Assembly: GCF_024346315.1 (NCBI RefSeq) | Contig: NZ_JAGQCS010000001.1 | Coordinates: forward strand, 414,940 to 478,939 | DNA from: Cyanobium sp. ATX 6F1 | GTDB taxonomy: Bacteria > Cyanobacteriota > Cyanobacteriia > PCC-6307 > Cyanobiaceae | Length of the DNA: 64,000 bases | Direction of reading: 5' to 3' | Shown here: piece by piece, positions 1-8,656 of the stretch | Position numbering within the stretch: position 1 is the first letter of the stretch | Layout of the letters: every line of letters starts with the position of its first letter | Program-made: the position numbers and the translations under genes | The notes under the pieces: generated by a model | What the model saw: the letters and a program-made list of their open reading frames with translations, nothing else | Told to the model about the DNA's origin: nothing | The model's database searches: none

Positions 1-1
1 C

Positions 2-232
2 ATCGCCGAACTTGATCGGGGGGATATCAGCAGCGCCAGCCTCAACCTGAGCCAGCTGTATGAGGAGCTGTCGGCCATGCCCGCCAGCCCAAAGCTCTCG
101 CGGGAACTCGACCTGCTGAACGAAAAGCTGGCCATGCTCAAGAGCGACCCGAACCGCAGCCGCAAGAACTTGAAGCGGGAGTCGCAGCGCTCCAGCCTGA
201 ACGTCTGGGATAGCGCCGATGACCAGAACTGA
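2..232 (+). CDS. C-terminal part of an unidentified protein
   Basis: The window opens inside a reading frame whose last 76 codons run to a TGA at 230-232. The visible part is charged and helical, with many Leu, Glu, Lys and Ser residues, ends in an acidic DSADDQN-type tail, and matches no family I recognise. Its stop lies 14 bp inside the next gene, so the two are probably translationally coupled. Real coding is likely from the uninterrupted frame and overlap; the function is unknown because the N-terminus is missing. Confidence 0.6.
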   Translation: MAELDRGDISSASLNLSQLYEELSAMPASPKLSRELDLLNEKLAMLKSDPNRSRKNLKRESQRSSLNVWDSADDQN

Positions 233-872
233 TGTGGTGGCCATCGGGGATGTGCACGGCTGCGCCTCCCTGCTGGAGCAGGAACTATGGCCGCACCTAG
301 ATACGGGGGCGGAGCTGATCTTCCTGGGGGACCTGATCGATCGCTCCCCTGAACCGGAGGGCGACCGGAAGGTGCTGGAGCAGGTGTGGCTGCTGCAGGA
401 GAACCCCGCCGCCTTCGGCCTGGCGGCGGTGACGGTGCTGCGGGGCAACCACGAGCAGATGCTGCTGAAGGCGCTGGCGCCAAGAGCGCAGGACCAGGAC
501 GTGGATCTGTGGCTGTGCAACGGCGGCAACCCCGACCTCCTGCCCCTGGCCCGCGAGCGCCGGGACTGGTTCGAGCAGCTGCCGTTCACGGCCATCCGCG
601 GCGACCATTTGTTCGTCCATGCCGGCGTGCGCCCCGGAATCCGCCTAGAGCACCAGGCCACAGACGATCTGATCTGGATCCGGAGGCCGTTTCTAACCAA
701 GCCCCACGGGTTGGCCTACACCGTGGTGCATGGACACACGTTTCGGCATGACTACAAGGTGACGCGGCTGCCGCATCGGATTGGGATCGACACCGGGGCG
801 TATCTGAGTGGAACGCTGACGATCATGCGGTTTGAACTTCAATCCGAGCCAACTGGGGAGGCGGACGCATGA
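219..872 (+). CDS. PPP-family metallophosphatase (serine/threonine phosphatase-like)
   Basis: A 217-aa protein of the calcineurin-like PPP superfamily, which hydrolyses phosphoesters with a two-metal centre. All signature motifs are present in order: GDVHG near residue 11, GDLIDRS near 37, GNHEQ near 76, HAGVR near 133 and VHGHT near 169. Length and motif spacing fit bacterial PrpA/PrpE or ApaH-like enzymes; the substrate (phosphoprotein or dinucleoside polyphosphate) cannot be read from sequence. The ATG overlaps the stop of the upstream gene, and its own TGA overlaps the next start by 4 bp, giving a tight three-gene operon. Confidence 0.88.
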   Translation: MTRTDVVAIGDVHGCASLLEQELWPHLDTGAELIFLGDLIDRSPEPEGDRKVLEQVWLLQENPAAFGLAAVTVLRGNHEQMLLKALAPRAQDQDVDLWLCNGGNPDLLPLARERRDWFEQLPFTAIRGDHLFVHAGVRPGIRLEHQATDDLIWIRRPFLTKPHGLAYTVVHGHTFRHDYKVTRLPHRIGIDTGAYLSGTLTIMRFELQSEPTGEADA

Positions 873-1231
873 GGCAACAGGAGATCTGCTGTGAGGCACG
901 GCTGGCCTATCTGGACTATTTCTCCAGGACTGTGGCTGCCTCGATCTGCAGCCCACATCACTACCTGATTTTCGACGAGGCGCTCTCGCCTCTTGTGCAG
1001 GCGCTGACCTTAAAGGAGATTCTGACCCTGCATCCAACCGATGCCTGCTGTCGGATTAAGGTGTGGTGTTGCGAGGATGTGGCTGATTTCACGGCTATGA
1101 AACAACGCGCCTGGAGCGAGGACGGCCGGAGGATCAAGCCCATGACCGCCATGCTTTACGTACCACAGTTAGATGTGACAGGGTCAAGGCCTGCTGGGAT
1201 GATCGATGAGATTTTCGGTCTTACTAATTAG
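869..1231 (+). CDS. hypothetical protein, 120 aa, coupled to the phosphatase
   Basis: Starts at an ATGA overlap with the phosphatase stop, so it is very likely translated from the same mRNA. The protein contains several cysteines (CC pairs near residues 7, 59 and 67) but no membrane segment or recognisable catalytic motif. I do not recognise the family. Base composition is lower in GC than the phosphatase and approaches that of the Mrr-like gene downstream, so it may mark the edge of acquired DNA. Confidence 0.55.
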   Translation: MRQQEICCEARLAYLDYFSRTVAASICSPHHYLIFDEALSPLVQALTLKEILTLHPTDACCRIKVWCCEDVADFTAMKQRAWSEDGRRIKPMTAMLYVPQLDVTGSRPAGMIDEIFGLTN

Positions 1232-1402
1232 CAAGACCGATTGAGATGGCCTATAGTATTTTTGCATAACAGGTGAATGTGCGCCATGAGCTCATTGTTG
1301 GAAGCGATGCTTTAGTAAGCAGCCTGTAGCCACTAGGCCCACTTCACGACTGCCCAGCCTTCAAGTCAAGAACACTTCCAATTTCAGCATTCACACTCCC
1401 CA

Positions 1403-2425
1403 ATGCCAGTTCTTCAACAATCTCAATCAGTTCCAGATCTACAAGCAGTCAACGAGATTCGCTACATCAAGCTAGGAGACAAAGGCAGGCAAGAGATAGC
1501 ATGTATCCAAAATGACTTTTGTTACATTGGATTTTGCTCATCAGATCCAGATTGTTTTCAGCTCATGATGGAGGCAAAGAGCGCTGGCGCCTCCAATAAG
1601 GATAAGGCCTGGAAACTCGTATGGGACTTCCATTTCTCAGAAGCGAAGGGTACAGACAATAAACGTAAACAGAATGCAACATCAGCGACAAACCAGTTGC
1701 GTTACTTCTTTGAATCAGGAGAGGAAACGCTCTGGATAACCTTCCATGCGCGAAAGCTCTACTTTGCAATTCTAGACCCCTCTATTCCGCCAAGACGCGC
1801 AGAGGATGGTAGCCATCGCTCAGTTCTCGGCCAATGGCGCTGCACAGATATCGAAGGAAATGAATTCCTGGAAGAGAAGCTTTCGGGTCGAATAACCCAA
1901 ACAAAGTCCTATAGAGGAACCTCATGTAAAATTGCAAATGATGCGAAAGAATATCTTCTTCGGAGAATTCTCTGCCAACTGCACCCTTATCAAAAAACGG
2001 TTGTTTTGGCAATGGGGCAATTAAGCCGCGGCATCACAGCAGCAATACGCTCACTCACGCCTGGGGACTTTGAGCTTCTTGTGGAGCTTATTTTCTCGCA
2101 AACCCTCCGAAGAATAAGCACAACTGGCAAAGTGCAGGACTTTGTAGATCTTGTGTTCGAGAATCCACTAGACGAAAGCAAGGTGAGTGTTCAGGTAAAA
2201 TCAAGAACAACTCCCGCTGAATTCCATGAATACGCAACGTCTCCCGGCCTAGAAACTTATCAGTTCTTCTACTTCGTATATCATTCATCAGAATGTCTTC
2301 TGGAAGACTTCACCATCCCTTCTGGTGTTGACGGCACTAAAATCAAGATTCTCGATATCTCTAAAATTGCCTCCATGGCCATTGACGTGGGTCTCATCTC
2401 ATGGGTAATGGATAAAGCAGGCTGA
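1403..2425 (+). CDS. Mrr-like restriction endonuclease-fold protein
   Basis: A 340-aa protein. The C-terminal third (about residues 218-275) has the Mrr/PD-(D/E)XK pattern: a FELLVELIF helix, then DFVDL, then a strand ending VQVKS, matching the D...QxK catalytic layout used to cleave DNA. The N-terminal 200 residues are unassigned and may recognise target or modified DNA. It is visibly AT-richer than flanking genes, which suggests transfer. It lies 31 bp upstream of a large nuclease-helicase on the same strand and may form a defence operon with it. A nuclease is likely; a restriction role is inference. Confidence 0.7.
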   Translation: MPVLQQSQSVPDLQAVNEIRYIKLGDKGRQEIACIQNDFCYIGFCSSDPDCFQLMMEAKSAGASNKDKAWKLVWDFHFSEAKGTDNKRKQNATSATNQLRYFFESGEETLWITFHARKLYFAILDPSIPPRRAEDGSHRSVLGQWRCTDIEGNEFLEEKLSGRITQTKSYRGTSCKIANDAKEYLLRRILCQLHPYQKTVVLAMGQLSRGITAAIRSLTPGDFELLVELIFSQTLRRISTTGKVQDFVDLVFENPLDESKVSVQVKSRTTPAEFHEYATSPGLETYQFFYFVYHSSECLLEDFTIPSGVDGTKIKILDISKIASMAIDVGLISWVMDKAG

Positions 2426-2456
2426 GCGAGCCACGTCTCACATTTATGACCTCTCG

Positions 2457-5400
2457 ATGACCTCTCGCCCCACCACCCCTAGCCAGCTCGCCCTCTTCAG
2501 CCGTAGCCCACGGATCGGTGCCTGGTGGGAGGAGCTCAAATCCAGGGGTCTTTTCACGGGCAAGCAACCACCTCCCTCCTCCCTTGATGAGCAACTGTTC
2601 GCCGATGGTCTGCGCCTTGAGCAGGTGTTGCTCAACCGGTTGGAAGCCGAGGGCTATCGCATCGCCCGCCTGGCCGGCAAGCAGAGCGAGGCTGATTACG
2701 TCGCCACCCGCGAGGCGATGGCAGCAGGGTTCGACTTCATCCATCAGGCCTCACTGAACAACGGAGAGATCCGCGGCTCGGCCGATGTGCTGCGCAGGAT
2801 TCCCCAGCCCTCGGCCCTGGGTGACTGGAGCTACATCCCGATCGAATGCAAGCTGGCCAGTAAGCCACGCACCACCTTTCTGGTCCAGGCTTGTGCCTAT
2901 TGCGAACTGCTCACCCCATTGCTGGGGCACCGGCCCGATCGCTTCGAGTTGTTTCTCGGCGGTGGCCGCTTCCAGACCTATGACACTGACCGCTTCTGGG
3001 CCTGGTACCAACAGCTCCGCAACCGCTACCGCGATTTCTGTGCTTCCTTCGATTCCGCCTCGCCGCCGGAGGATGAACCCGGTGATCACGGCAGCTGGAG
3101 CGCCTTCATCGAGGAGCGGCTGATCGCCGAGCGGGATCTTGTGTTGGTGGCGAACATGCGCCAGAACCAGCGCCTCAAGCTCAAGGCCGCCGGCATCCAC
3201 ACAATCGAGCAGCTGGCCGAACTGCCTCCCGCCGCCAGCATCGCTGGCCTGGCGGCCGAGGTCCTGTTCGAGTTACGTCAGCAGGCCCAGCTGCAACTCA
3301 CACCCCATGGGGCCGATGGCAAGCCCGCGTTCCTGGTGCGCCCCCTGCAGCAGGGCAAGGGCTTAGCCGCCCTCCCCGCCGCCGATGCCGGCGACATCTG
3401 GTTCGACATGGAGGGACTCCAGGATGCCGTTGCCGCCAAGAAGCTCGAATACCTTTTTGGGGCCTGCTACCGGGAGGCCCCGGCTGAGCCGGCAGCCTTC
3501 ATCGCCTGGTGGGGCCATCGCCCCCTGGAAGAGAAGCGGGCCTTCGAGGGGTTTGTGGATTGGGTGGAGGAACGAAGACGCCGTCATCCAGGCCTGCACG
3601 TCTACCACTACGCCAGCTATGAAAAAGCGGCGATGCGACGCCTCTCCCAGCAACACTCCACCCGAGAAGCGGTGATCGATGACTGGTTGCGCAGTGATCT
3701 GCTCTGTGACCTGCTGCCGGTCGTCACCCGCTCAATCGTGCTCGGTGAAGGCAGCTACTCGATCAAGAAAGTGGAGGGGCTCTACATGGGCCCCCGTGGC
3801 GCCGATGTCACCAATGCCGGTGATTCCGTCGTCGCGTACCTGCACTGGCAATCCTCCGGTGAGCCTCCCCTGCCGGGCGCAGCTCCCGAAGGCAGCCCCA
3901 GGCTTCAGGCCATCGAGGACTACAACCGCGACGACTGCGTCTCCACGGTGCTGCTGCATGACTGGCTGCTGGTTCTGCGCCGCGCCCAGGGCCTGCCCGA
4001 TCAACCGCTTGAACAGGCTGAGGAGGAACGCCCTGATGCGGAACCCTGGCCCCTGGAAGCCCTCAGCGCCCGGTTGATCGCCGAGTTGCCTGAGCAGCTC
4101 CAGAGCGATCCCGCCGCCAATGCTCCAGAAGCCGACCTGCTCGACCAGGAACGACTGGGTCCCCGGGGCCTGAGCTGGCGGGTGCAACGGCTACTGGCCC
4201 AGCTGCTGCCGTTCCATCACCGCGAGGCCAAGGTGGCCTGGTGGGCCTACTTCGATCGCAGGGGTAAGGCCCTGCAGAGCCCGGAGGAACTCGACGCCGA
4301 TGGCGAGGCGATCAACGGAGTCGTATGGCAAGGCTCCGAGAGTGTGCCGAGTGCGCGCACCGGCGCCGATCTGCACACCTTCGCCTTCGATCCGAGTCAG
4401 ACCCTCAAACTCCATGTCGCCCATGGAGATGGGTCCATCAAGCTGGAGATCCCCGAGACCGGCCAGAAGCTCCAGGCCGTGGTGATCGACGGCGAACAGG
4501 GCACCCTCACCCTCAAGTACCCCTGGAGCACGAGAGACAAGCGGCAGGCCGCCGGCCAGGCGGTGGAACTTCCCAAGGGTCCCATCCCTCTGATCAAGGT
4601 GCCCGAGGACATCAGCGAGCTTCTACGCGACAGCCTGCTGGCCCAGGCCGAGAGCTGGGTGGATGGTGGCAAGCCCATCCCTGCCGCCATCGTTCACCTG
4701 CTGGAGCGCCGTGCCATTGAGCCACTGATCTCGCTCAATCATGCCCTCGCAGCCGATCCGAGCGCCTTGCCGGCCCATCTGGCGGCGTTTCTTGCCTCCC
4801 ACAGCAATCTGACCCTGGCGCTCCAGGGCCCCCCCGGCACGGGCAAAACCACCGTCACCGCTGAGGTCATTGCCGAGTTGGTGGAGCGCGGTCTGCGGGT
4901 GGCGATCAGCTCGAACAGCCACGCCGCGATCAACAACCTGCTGCTCAAGGCCCACAGCACCTGCGCAGGCCGTGGCCTCAGCCAGCAGGTGGTGAAATGC
5001 AGCACCGCTAAAGACGACAAAGGTCTGGTCGGCCAGCCCGTGGCGCTCTGCAAACCCGATGCCCTCGCCGGATCGATGGCCGTGGTGGGCGGCACGGCCT
5101 GGATGTTCGCTCGCCCCGTGATGGAGGAGGCCTTCGACTGGCTGGTGGTGGATGAGGCGGGGCAGATGTCCCTGGCCAATCTGCTGGTGATGGCTCGCTG
5201 CGCCCGAGGAATCCTGCTGGTGGGCGACCAGCAGCAACTGGCCCAGCCCAGCCAGGCCGATCACCCGGGAGAAAGCGGCCGCTCCTGCCTGGAGTATCTG
5301 ATGCAGGACAAAGCGGTGGTGCCGGCAGATCGGGGCGTGTTCCTGGCCACCAGCTGGCGGATGGAACCCTCGCTCACCTCGATGGTTTCGGCGCTCTTCT

Positions 5401-6002
5401 ACAACGGCCGGCTCAAGGCCAGCCCCGCCAATGCGATCAACCGGATCGAGTGGCGGGAGCCCTTCACCGGCAGCGATGGTGGAGTCGTCCCCAGCCAAGG
5501 GTTGGTGTTTGAGGCGGTTGAGCACACCGGCTGCAGCGTCAGCTCAGAAGAAGAAATCGAGCGCATCGCTCGGCTGGTGGAATCCCTGCTGGGCTCCAGC
5601 TACCGCCATGCCAGCAGCGGCGCTGAACGCAGTGGGGTTCTAACCCCGATCGACATCCTGGTGACAGCTCCCTACAACGTTCAGGTGAACCGGCTGCAGC
5701 AAAGGCTGGGCAACCGTGCCCGGGTGGGAACGGTGGACCGATTCCAGGGCCAGGAAGCCCCCGTGGCCATCCACTCCCTCACCGCCAGTGACGGAGATGC
5801 CGCCCCCCGAGGCCTGGGTTTCCTGTTGCAGCCCAACCGGCTCAACGTGGCCATCAGCCGTGCCCGTTGCCTCTCGATCGTTGTCGGCTCACCCGGCCTC
5901 GTAACGGGTATCGCCAACACGGTGGAGGAGGCGGAGCAGATCAATCGGTTGTGCCGCTTGGTCCAAGCTTCCATGGAAGATGATCGCCGAGATATCAGCT
6001 GA
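2457..6002 (+). CDS. TM0106-type RecB-like nuclease fused to RNase H-like and DNA2/UPF1-type helicase domains
   Basis: A 1181-aa multidomain enzyme. Residues about 100-150 carry a PD-(D/E)XK core (GSADV then IECK) typical of TM0106 RecB-like nucleases. Residues about 312-505 form a DEDD RNase H-like domain (IWFDMEG; YNRDDC). Residues about 785-1150 are an SF1 helicase: Walker A GPPGTGKTT near 790, DEAGQ near 898, GDQQQLAQ near 922, DRFQGQE near 1094 and RLNVAISRAR near 1127. It probably unwinds and trims nucleic acid. The start follows the Mrr-like gene by 31 bp, and a small gene follows by 17 bp. Known relatives are scattered accessory genes; the pathway is unclear. Confidence 0.87.
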   Translation: MTSRPTTPSQLALFSRSPRIGAWWEELKSRGLFTGKQPPPSSLDEQLFADGLRLEQVLLNRLEAEGYRIARLAGKQSEADYVATREAMAAGFDFIHQASLNNGEIRGSADVLRRIPQPSALGDWSYIPIECKLASKPRTTFLVQACAYCELLTPLLGHRPDRFELFLGGGRFQTYDTDRFWAWYQQLRNRYRDFCASFDSASPPEDEPGDHGSWSAFIEERLIAERDLVLVANMRQNQRLKLKAAGIHTIEQLAELPPAASIAGLAAEVLFELRQQAQLQLTPHGADGKPAFLVRPLQQGKGLAALPAADAGDIWFDMEGLQDAVAAKKLEYLFGACYREAPAEPAAFIAWWGHRPLEEKRAFEGFVDWVEERRRRHPGLHVYHYASYEKAAMRRLSQQHSTREAVIDDWLRSDLLCDLLPVVTRSIVLGEGSYSIKKVEGLYMGPRGADVTNAGDSVVAYLHWQSSGEPPLPGAAPEGSPRLQAIEDYNRDDCVSTVLLHDWLLVLRRAQGLPDQPLEQAEEERPDAEPWPLEALSARLIAELPEQLQSDPAANAPEADLLDQERLGPRGLSWRVQRLLAQLLPFHHREAKVAWWAYFDRRGKALQSPEELDADGEAINGVVWQGSESVPSARTGADLHTFAFDPSQTLKLHVAHGDGSIKLEIPETGQKLQAVVIDGEQGTLTLKYPWSTRDKRQAAGQAVELPKGPIPLIKVPEDISELLRDSLLAQAESWVDGGKPIPAAIVHLLERRAIEPLISLNHALAADPSALPAHLAAFLASHSNLTLALQGPPGTGKTTVTAEVIAELVERGLRVAISSNSHAAINNLLLKAHSTCAGRGLSQQVVKCSTAKDDKGLVGQPVALCKPDALAGSMAVVGGTAWMFARPVMEEAFDWLVVDEAGQMSLANLLVMARCARGILLVGDQQQLAQPSQADHPGESGRSCLEYLMQDKAVVPADRGVFLATSWRMEPSLTSMVSALFYNGRLKASPANAINRIEWREPFTGSDGGVVPSQGLVFEAVEHTGCSVSSEEEIERIARLVESLLGSSYRHASSGAERSGVLTPIDILVTAPYNVQVNRLQQRLGNRARVGTVDRFQGQEAPVAIHSLTASDGDAAPRGLGFLLQPNRLNVAISRARCLSIVVGSPGLVTGIANTVEEAEQINRLCRLVQASMEDDRRDIS

Positions 6003-6019
6003 ACTGAATTGGATACCCT

Positions 6020-6436
6020 ATGTCGTTCAACGTCAAGTCTTGGTTGGTAGATGCGGTAGTCGATTCTGTACTCGCCAAGCCATCTGGCTCATGCCACGGA
6101 ATTACTGGTTTCTGGCTTGCATCGCTGAACCGCGTACGCAATGAGCGCATCCTGAGAATTGGCACGCTCAATGGGCATCACTTCTTGCTTGCTGCTGAGA
6201 TTGACACGGATGCGACGCACGTCATGGACCCGAAGCGTCTTGATGAGTACGTCGAGCACGAGATGCTCAAGCACTCGAAAGACAAGGACTCCTTTTCCAT
6301 ACAAGCTGCTAGCGCCCACGTACAAGAATGCGTCGATAAAGGGCGTATCGTCGTCGCCTTCCGGAATGCTCGTGCATTTACCGGAGAGTTCAAGAGCAAT
6401 GGGCGAAACTCCGTTTGGTATGAGGAAGATCAGTGA
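6020..6436 (+). CDS. hypothetical protein, 138 aa, third gene of the nuclease-helicase cassette
   Basis: Begins 17 bp after the large helicase, same strand, with ATG start MSFNVKSW. It has no obvious membrane segment, signal peptide or catalytic motif. Composition is intermediate GC, unlike the host core. Position suggests it belongs functionally with the Mrr-like and RecB-helicase genes, but nothing in the residues proves that. It is followed by a long imperfect hairpin at 6466-6531. Confidence 0.55.
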   Translation: MSFNVKSWLVDAVVDSVLAKPSGSCHGITGFWLASLNRVRNERILRIGTLNGHHFLLAAEIDTDATHVMDPKRLDEYVEHEMLKHSKDKDSFSIQAASAHVQECVDKGRIVVAFRNARAFTGEFKSNGRNSVWYEEDQ

Positions 6437-6465
6437 CATTGAAACCCACCCCAATACTGTAAGCC

Positions 6466-6531
6466 TTGAGTTCACAGTGACCAAACTGGAGTTGTGTTCT
6501 AAGCCAGCCACAATGTCACACTGGAACTCAA
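6466..6531. repeat. long imperfect hairpin downstream of the nuclease cassette
   Basis: Arms TTGAGTTC-a-CAGTG (6466-6479) and CACTG-GAACTCAA (6519-6531) pair over 13 bp with one bulged A on the 5' arm. A nested TTGTG/CACAA pair lies in the loop. No T-run follows, so it is a poor intrinsic terminator. The single extrahelical base resembles an attC stem, but no convincing outer RYYYAAC/GTTRRRY boxes flank it. It could be an mRNA 3' structure. Confidence 0.45.
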
Positions 6532-6636
6532 CGAACTAGGAATTGGCATGCCAACTGGGAACGGTGCAGTGGAAGCATGTGCGCTTAACTTAAGAGCAAT
6601 GGGTACAATATTGTCTCATTTAGGCTAAATAGCTAA

Positions 6637-6735
6637 TCGGGTAACGATATTGAGACGACCAAGGACGGTAAAACCTTATATGTAGAATGCAAAGGTGGGT
6701 CGTCAAGAAGGACGGGCGATACTTTTAGCGGGAGG
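6637..6735 (+). pseudogene. remnant of a DUF3883-like / PD-(D/E)XK nuclease-type domain
   Basis: After an in-frame TAA at 6634 the frame reads DIETTKDGKTLYVECKGGSS, the pattern of DUF3883-like endonuclease folds in which a D-x-E strand is followed by a (V/I)E(C/V)KG strand. There is no start codon or RBS, and the similarity stops after about 35 residues. I read this as a broken fragment of a larger nuclease gene left in the accessory region. A fortuitous match is possible because the segment is short. Confidence 0.5.
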
Positions 6736-6754
6736 GATGGCATCGTCCCTCCGC

Positions 6755-7438
6755 TCACGCTTGTGAGGAGGTGGCGTGAGCCGGTTCAGCGGCGACTCCG
6801 TCCTCCCGGTGGGCAAACGCGGGATGGATCACCCCGGTCGAGCTGTAGCGCAGGCGCTGGTTGATCCCATCCATCGTGAAGTCGTAAAGCTCTCCATCAT
6901 TGAGGTCGATGAACTGCCCCGTCAGCACGATGACGTCGTGCTCGTCCACCGCGGCCATGAAGACTCCATAGTCCAGGCGATGGAGATGAGCGTGGTTGCC
7001 GTAAGCCTGCTTGAGATCCTGAAAAATCTCGGCCAGCACCTCCAGCACCTCCTCGCTGAGAACCTCCTCCGAACTGCTGCCCTCCGGCAGGTTGTAGGCC
7101 GTGGGCATCAGCGCGACCAGGGAACCGGGAACGATGGGCTCTTCTTCCGGCGCATAGACCTTCGGACAGAAACCCCGGCTCTCCAGCATCCACTCGAGCA
7201 GCTCGTCCAGACCCGTCACATCGGCGGTCATCAGGGCGACCTCTCCCTCTCCATCCGGCTTGGTCTTGACCCAGGTGATCCGGCTGATGGCCTCAAACGA
7301 GCGGGCCTCAGCCAACCAGGGGAGCAGATCCTGCTCGGAGCAGCCCATGAAGCCCTCCTCCACAAGGTTGTCGATGCTGCGTGCGGTCACGGTCAGCTGA
7401 TCAAGCCAGTTCTGGGCCAAAGGAGGAAGTTGATCCAT
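6755..7438 (-). CDS. conserved-looking hypothetical protein, 227 aa
   Basis: The minus strand gives a well-behaved acidic protein (MDQLPPLAQ... to ...ATSSQA) with normal residue usage; the overlapping plus-strand frame looks like its shadow. No membrane segment, signal peptide or catalytic motif is evident. A short SSSEEVLSEEVLEVL acidic helix lies near the middle. Upstream (7439-7499) is AT-rich sequence suitable for a promoter. Family not recognised. Confidence 0.6.
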   Translation of the reverse strand: MDQLPPLAQNWLDQLTVTARSIDNLVEEGFMGCSEQDLLPWLAEARSFEAISRITWVKTKPDGEGEVALMTADVTGLDELLEWMLESRGFCPKVYAPEEEPIVPGSLVALMPTAYNLPEGSSSEEVLSEEVLEVLAEIFQDLKQAYGNHAHLHRLDYGVFMAAVDEHDVIVLTGQFIDLNDGELYDFTMDGINQRLRYSSTGVIHPAFAHREDGVAAEPAHATSSQA

Positions 7439-7573
7439 GGGGGCTTCAGGACGTCATTGAGGATCTCACTATTTTAGCACTTGCACTGCCACTGTTGTCT
7501 TGCGTGTCGATTGGGACGATGCCGGCCATTCACCCATCCGATCGGAGCAGCCCCTGAAACAGCGCCAGGGCAA

Positions 7574-7732
7574 TCACGTAGCCCAGTTGTTTGAGGCGAA
7601 AGGCCCGGGCAGGACGCCAACGATGCGGAAGCGGTTGCGCTCCCAGCGCGTGGGGCGGAAACGCAGCACCTGGCGGCCGTCGCTGAGCCACCCTTCTTTG
7701 GGCGACAGGGGTGGTCCCTTGCTGATGGCCAT
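7574..7732 (-). CDS. small hypothetical protein, 52 aa
   Basis: ATG at 7732 lies 6 bp after the stop of the upstream small gene (7739-7975), with a GAGCAGG purine stretch in front. The product starts MAISKGPPLSPKEGW and contains a basic RFRPTRWERNRFRIV segment, looking like a compact basic protein. Two tandem short genes on the same strand suggest a mini-operon. Short length keeps confidence low. Confidence 0.42.
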   Translation of the reverse strand: MAISKGPPLSPKEGWLSDGRQVLRFRPTRWERNRFRIVGVLPGPFASNNWAT

Positions 7733-7738
7733 GCCTGC

Positions 7739-7975
7739 TCATGCCACCTCCGGACACCAGCCCCGCTGGCGCGTCATGTCATCGGTCCAGCCCTTGCAGC
7801 GGTGCGTGAGGTGCTCGCCCTGGGCCAGCAGTCCCTGGTGCAGCTGACAGGTGAGCAGGGGAATGCAGTTCACCCCGGCGTGGTGGCGAAAGAAGTGGCA
7901 GGTCATGCAGACCTTGCGGCTGCGGCTGGGGCGCAGCACGGCCTGATCCAGATAGGGCCAGTCCTCGACGGTCAC
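7739..7975 (-). CDS. small cysteine/histidine-rich protein, 78 aa
   Basis: GTG start at 7975 directly behind a GGAGG tract. The protein contains a CMTCHFFRHH cluster, then CxxxxxLLTCQLHQG and a C near the end (RGWCPEV), so four or more Cys plus several His could form a metal site, perhaps a zinc ribbon. The frame stays open far upstream, but only this part has protein-like composition. It is divergent from a SOS-box-like element at 8057-8070. Similar small proteins occur in picocyanobacterial accessory DNA by my recollection; function unknown. Confidence 0.6.
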   Translation of the reverse strand: MTVEDWPYLDQAVLRPSRSRKVCMTCHFFRHHAGVNCIPLLTCQLHQGLLAQGEHLTHRCKGWTDDMTRQRGWCPEVA

Positions 7976-8056
7976 TTCCTCCGCGCTGGGGTTCGTGTCC
8001 CGATGGGAACCGCGAGAGCGAGCAGGGGGAGCAGACACCAGAGCGCCAAGCGAGAG

Positions 8057-8070
8057 GTACACCTGTACTA
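8057..8070. promoter_or_regulatory. predicted LexA (SOS) box
   Basis: The sequence GGTACACCTGTACT contains the inverted repeat GTACA-CC-TGTAC and fits the cyanobacterial LexA consensus RGTACNNNDGTWCB as I remember it at every defined position. It sits between the divergent genes 7739-7975 (minus) and 8200-8397 (plus), so it could control either. A single site in 64 kb that matches well is suggestive, not proof. Confidence 0.5.
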
Positions 8071-8199
8071 GCAGGAGTTCGCTTGGGTTGGCCAGCGCCG
8101 ACCGGGCGTCGTGCACCAGTGGCGGCTGGATGGCGGCTCGGCACCACGGCCAGGATGCCCCTGGCGGGGCGCGGCGCGGGTGTCCGTCGCTCGCCATCC

Positions 8200-8397
8200 A
8201 TGTCCGCCATTGCCTGCATCGGCGTCGAGTTCCTCGAGCCGGCCGATAACCCCGGCGCCCAAGCCCGCATCTGGTTCCTCGATGCCACCGGCCAGGTGGT
8301 GCGGCCCTGCCGCCTGGTGCCCGCTCCGATCGCCAAGCTGCGCGGCCAGCAGCTGCAGCGCTTCTTTGGCGGCGAGTGCTCGCTCTGGTTTCGCTGA
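8200..8397 (+). CDS. small hypothetical protein, 65 aa
   Basis: ATG at 8200 gives MSAIACIGVEFLEP... ending ...FFGGECSLWFR. The protein has regular alternating hydrophobic strands (ARIWFLDATGQVVRP) and looks real, whereas the frame upstream of the ATG is low-quality translated GC-rich spacer. No Shine-Dalgarno is obvious. It is the first of a run of short plus-strand genes separated by GC-rich spacers. Family unknown. Confidence 0.5.
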   Translation: MSAIACIGVEFLEPADNPGAQARIWFLDATGQVVRPCRLVPAPIAKLRGQQLQRFFGGECSLWFR

Positions 8398-8656
8398 GCA
8401 CCCGATCCAGAGGCTCTTGGAGTGGGCCAGACGCTTGGCGTCCCCCATCGCGCTCACAGCTCGTGGCGGGAGCACGGCCGAACGGCGTCAACTGGGGCTG
8501 CTGCAGAACCTCAGGGCATGGCGATGGGTCCCCCACGGTGGCCTCCTGCTCGGCTCGGCAAGGGCTACGCAAGCGGCCTGCCGCGCTGCGGCGAAGCCGC
8601 CCCTGCCTTCTCCTGTGCGGGAGGCCAGCACCGAGGGGTCCCTCGCCACACGCACC

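Noticed and set aside
1275..1315. Short attC-like pairing (GCATAAC ... GTTGGAA).
   Set aside because: Only about 45 bp with a weak stem; too short and too unstable for an attC site.
4623..5525. 300-codon minus-strand frame within the large helicase gene.
   Set aside because: Antisense to conserved helicase motifs; His/Gln/Gly-rich shadow composition.
6776..7477. Long plus-strand frame opposite the 6755-7438 gene.
   Set aside because: It mirrors the minus-strand gene, has His/Arg-rich translated-antisense composition, and lacks a family or RBS.
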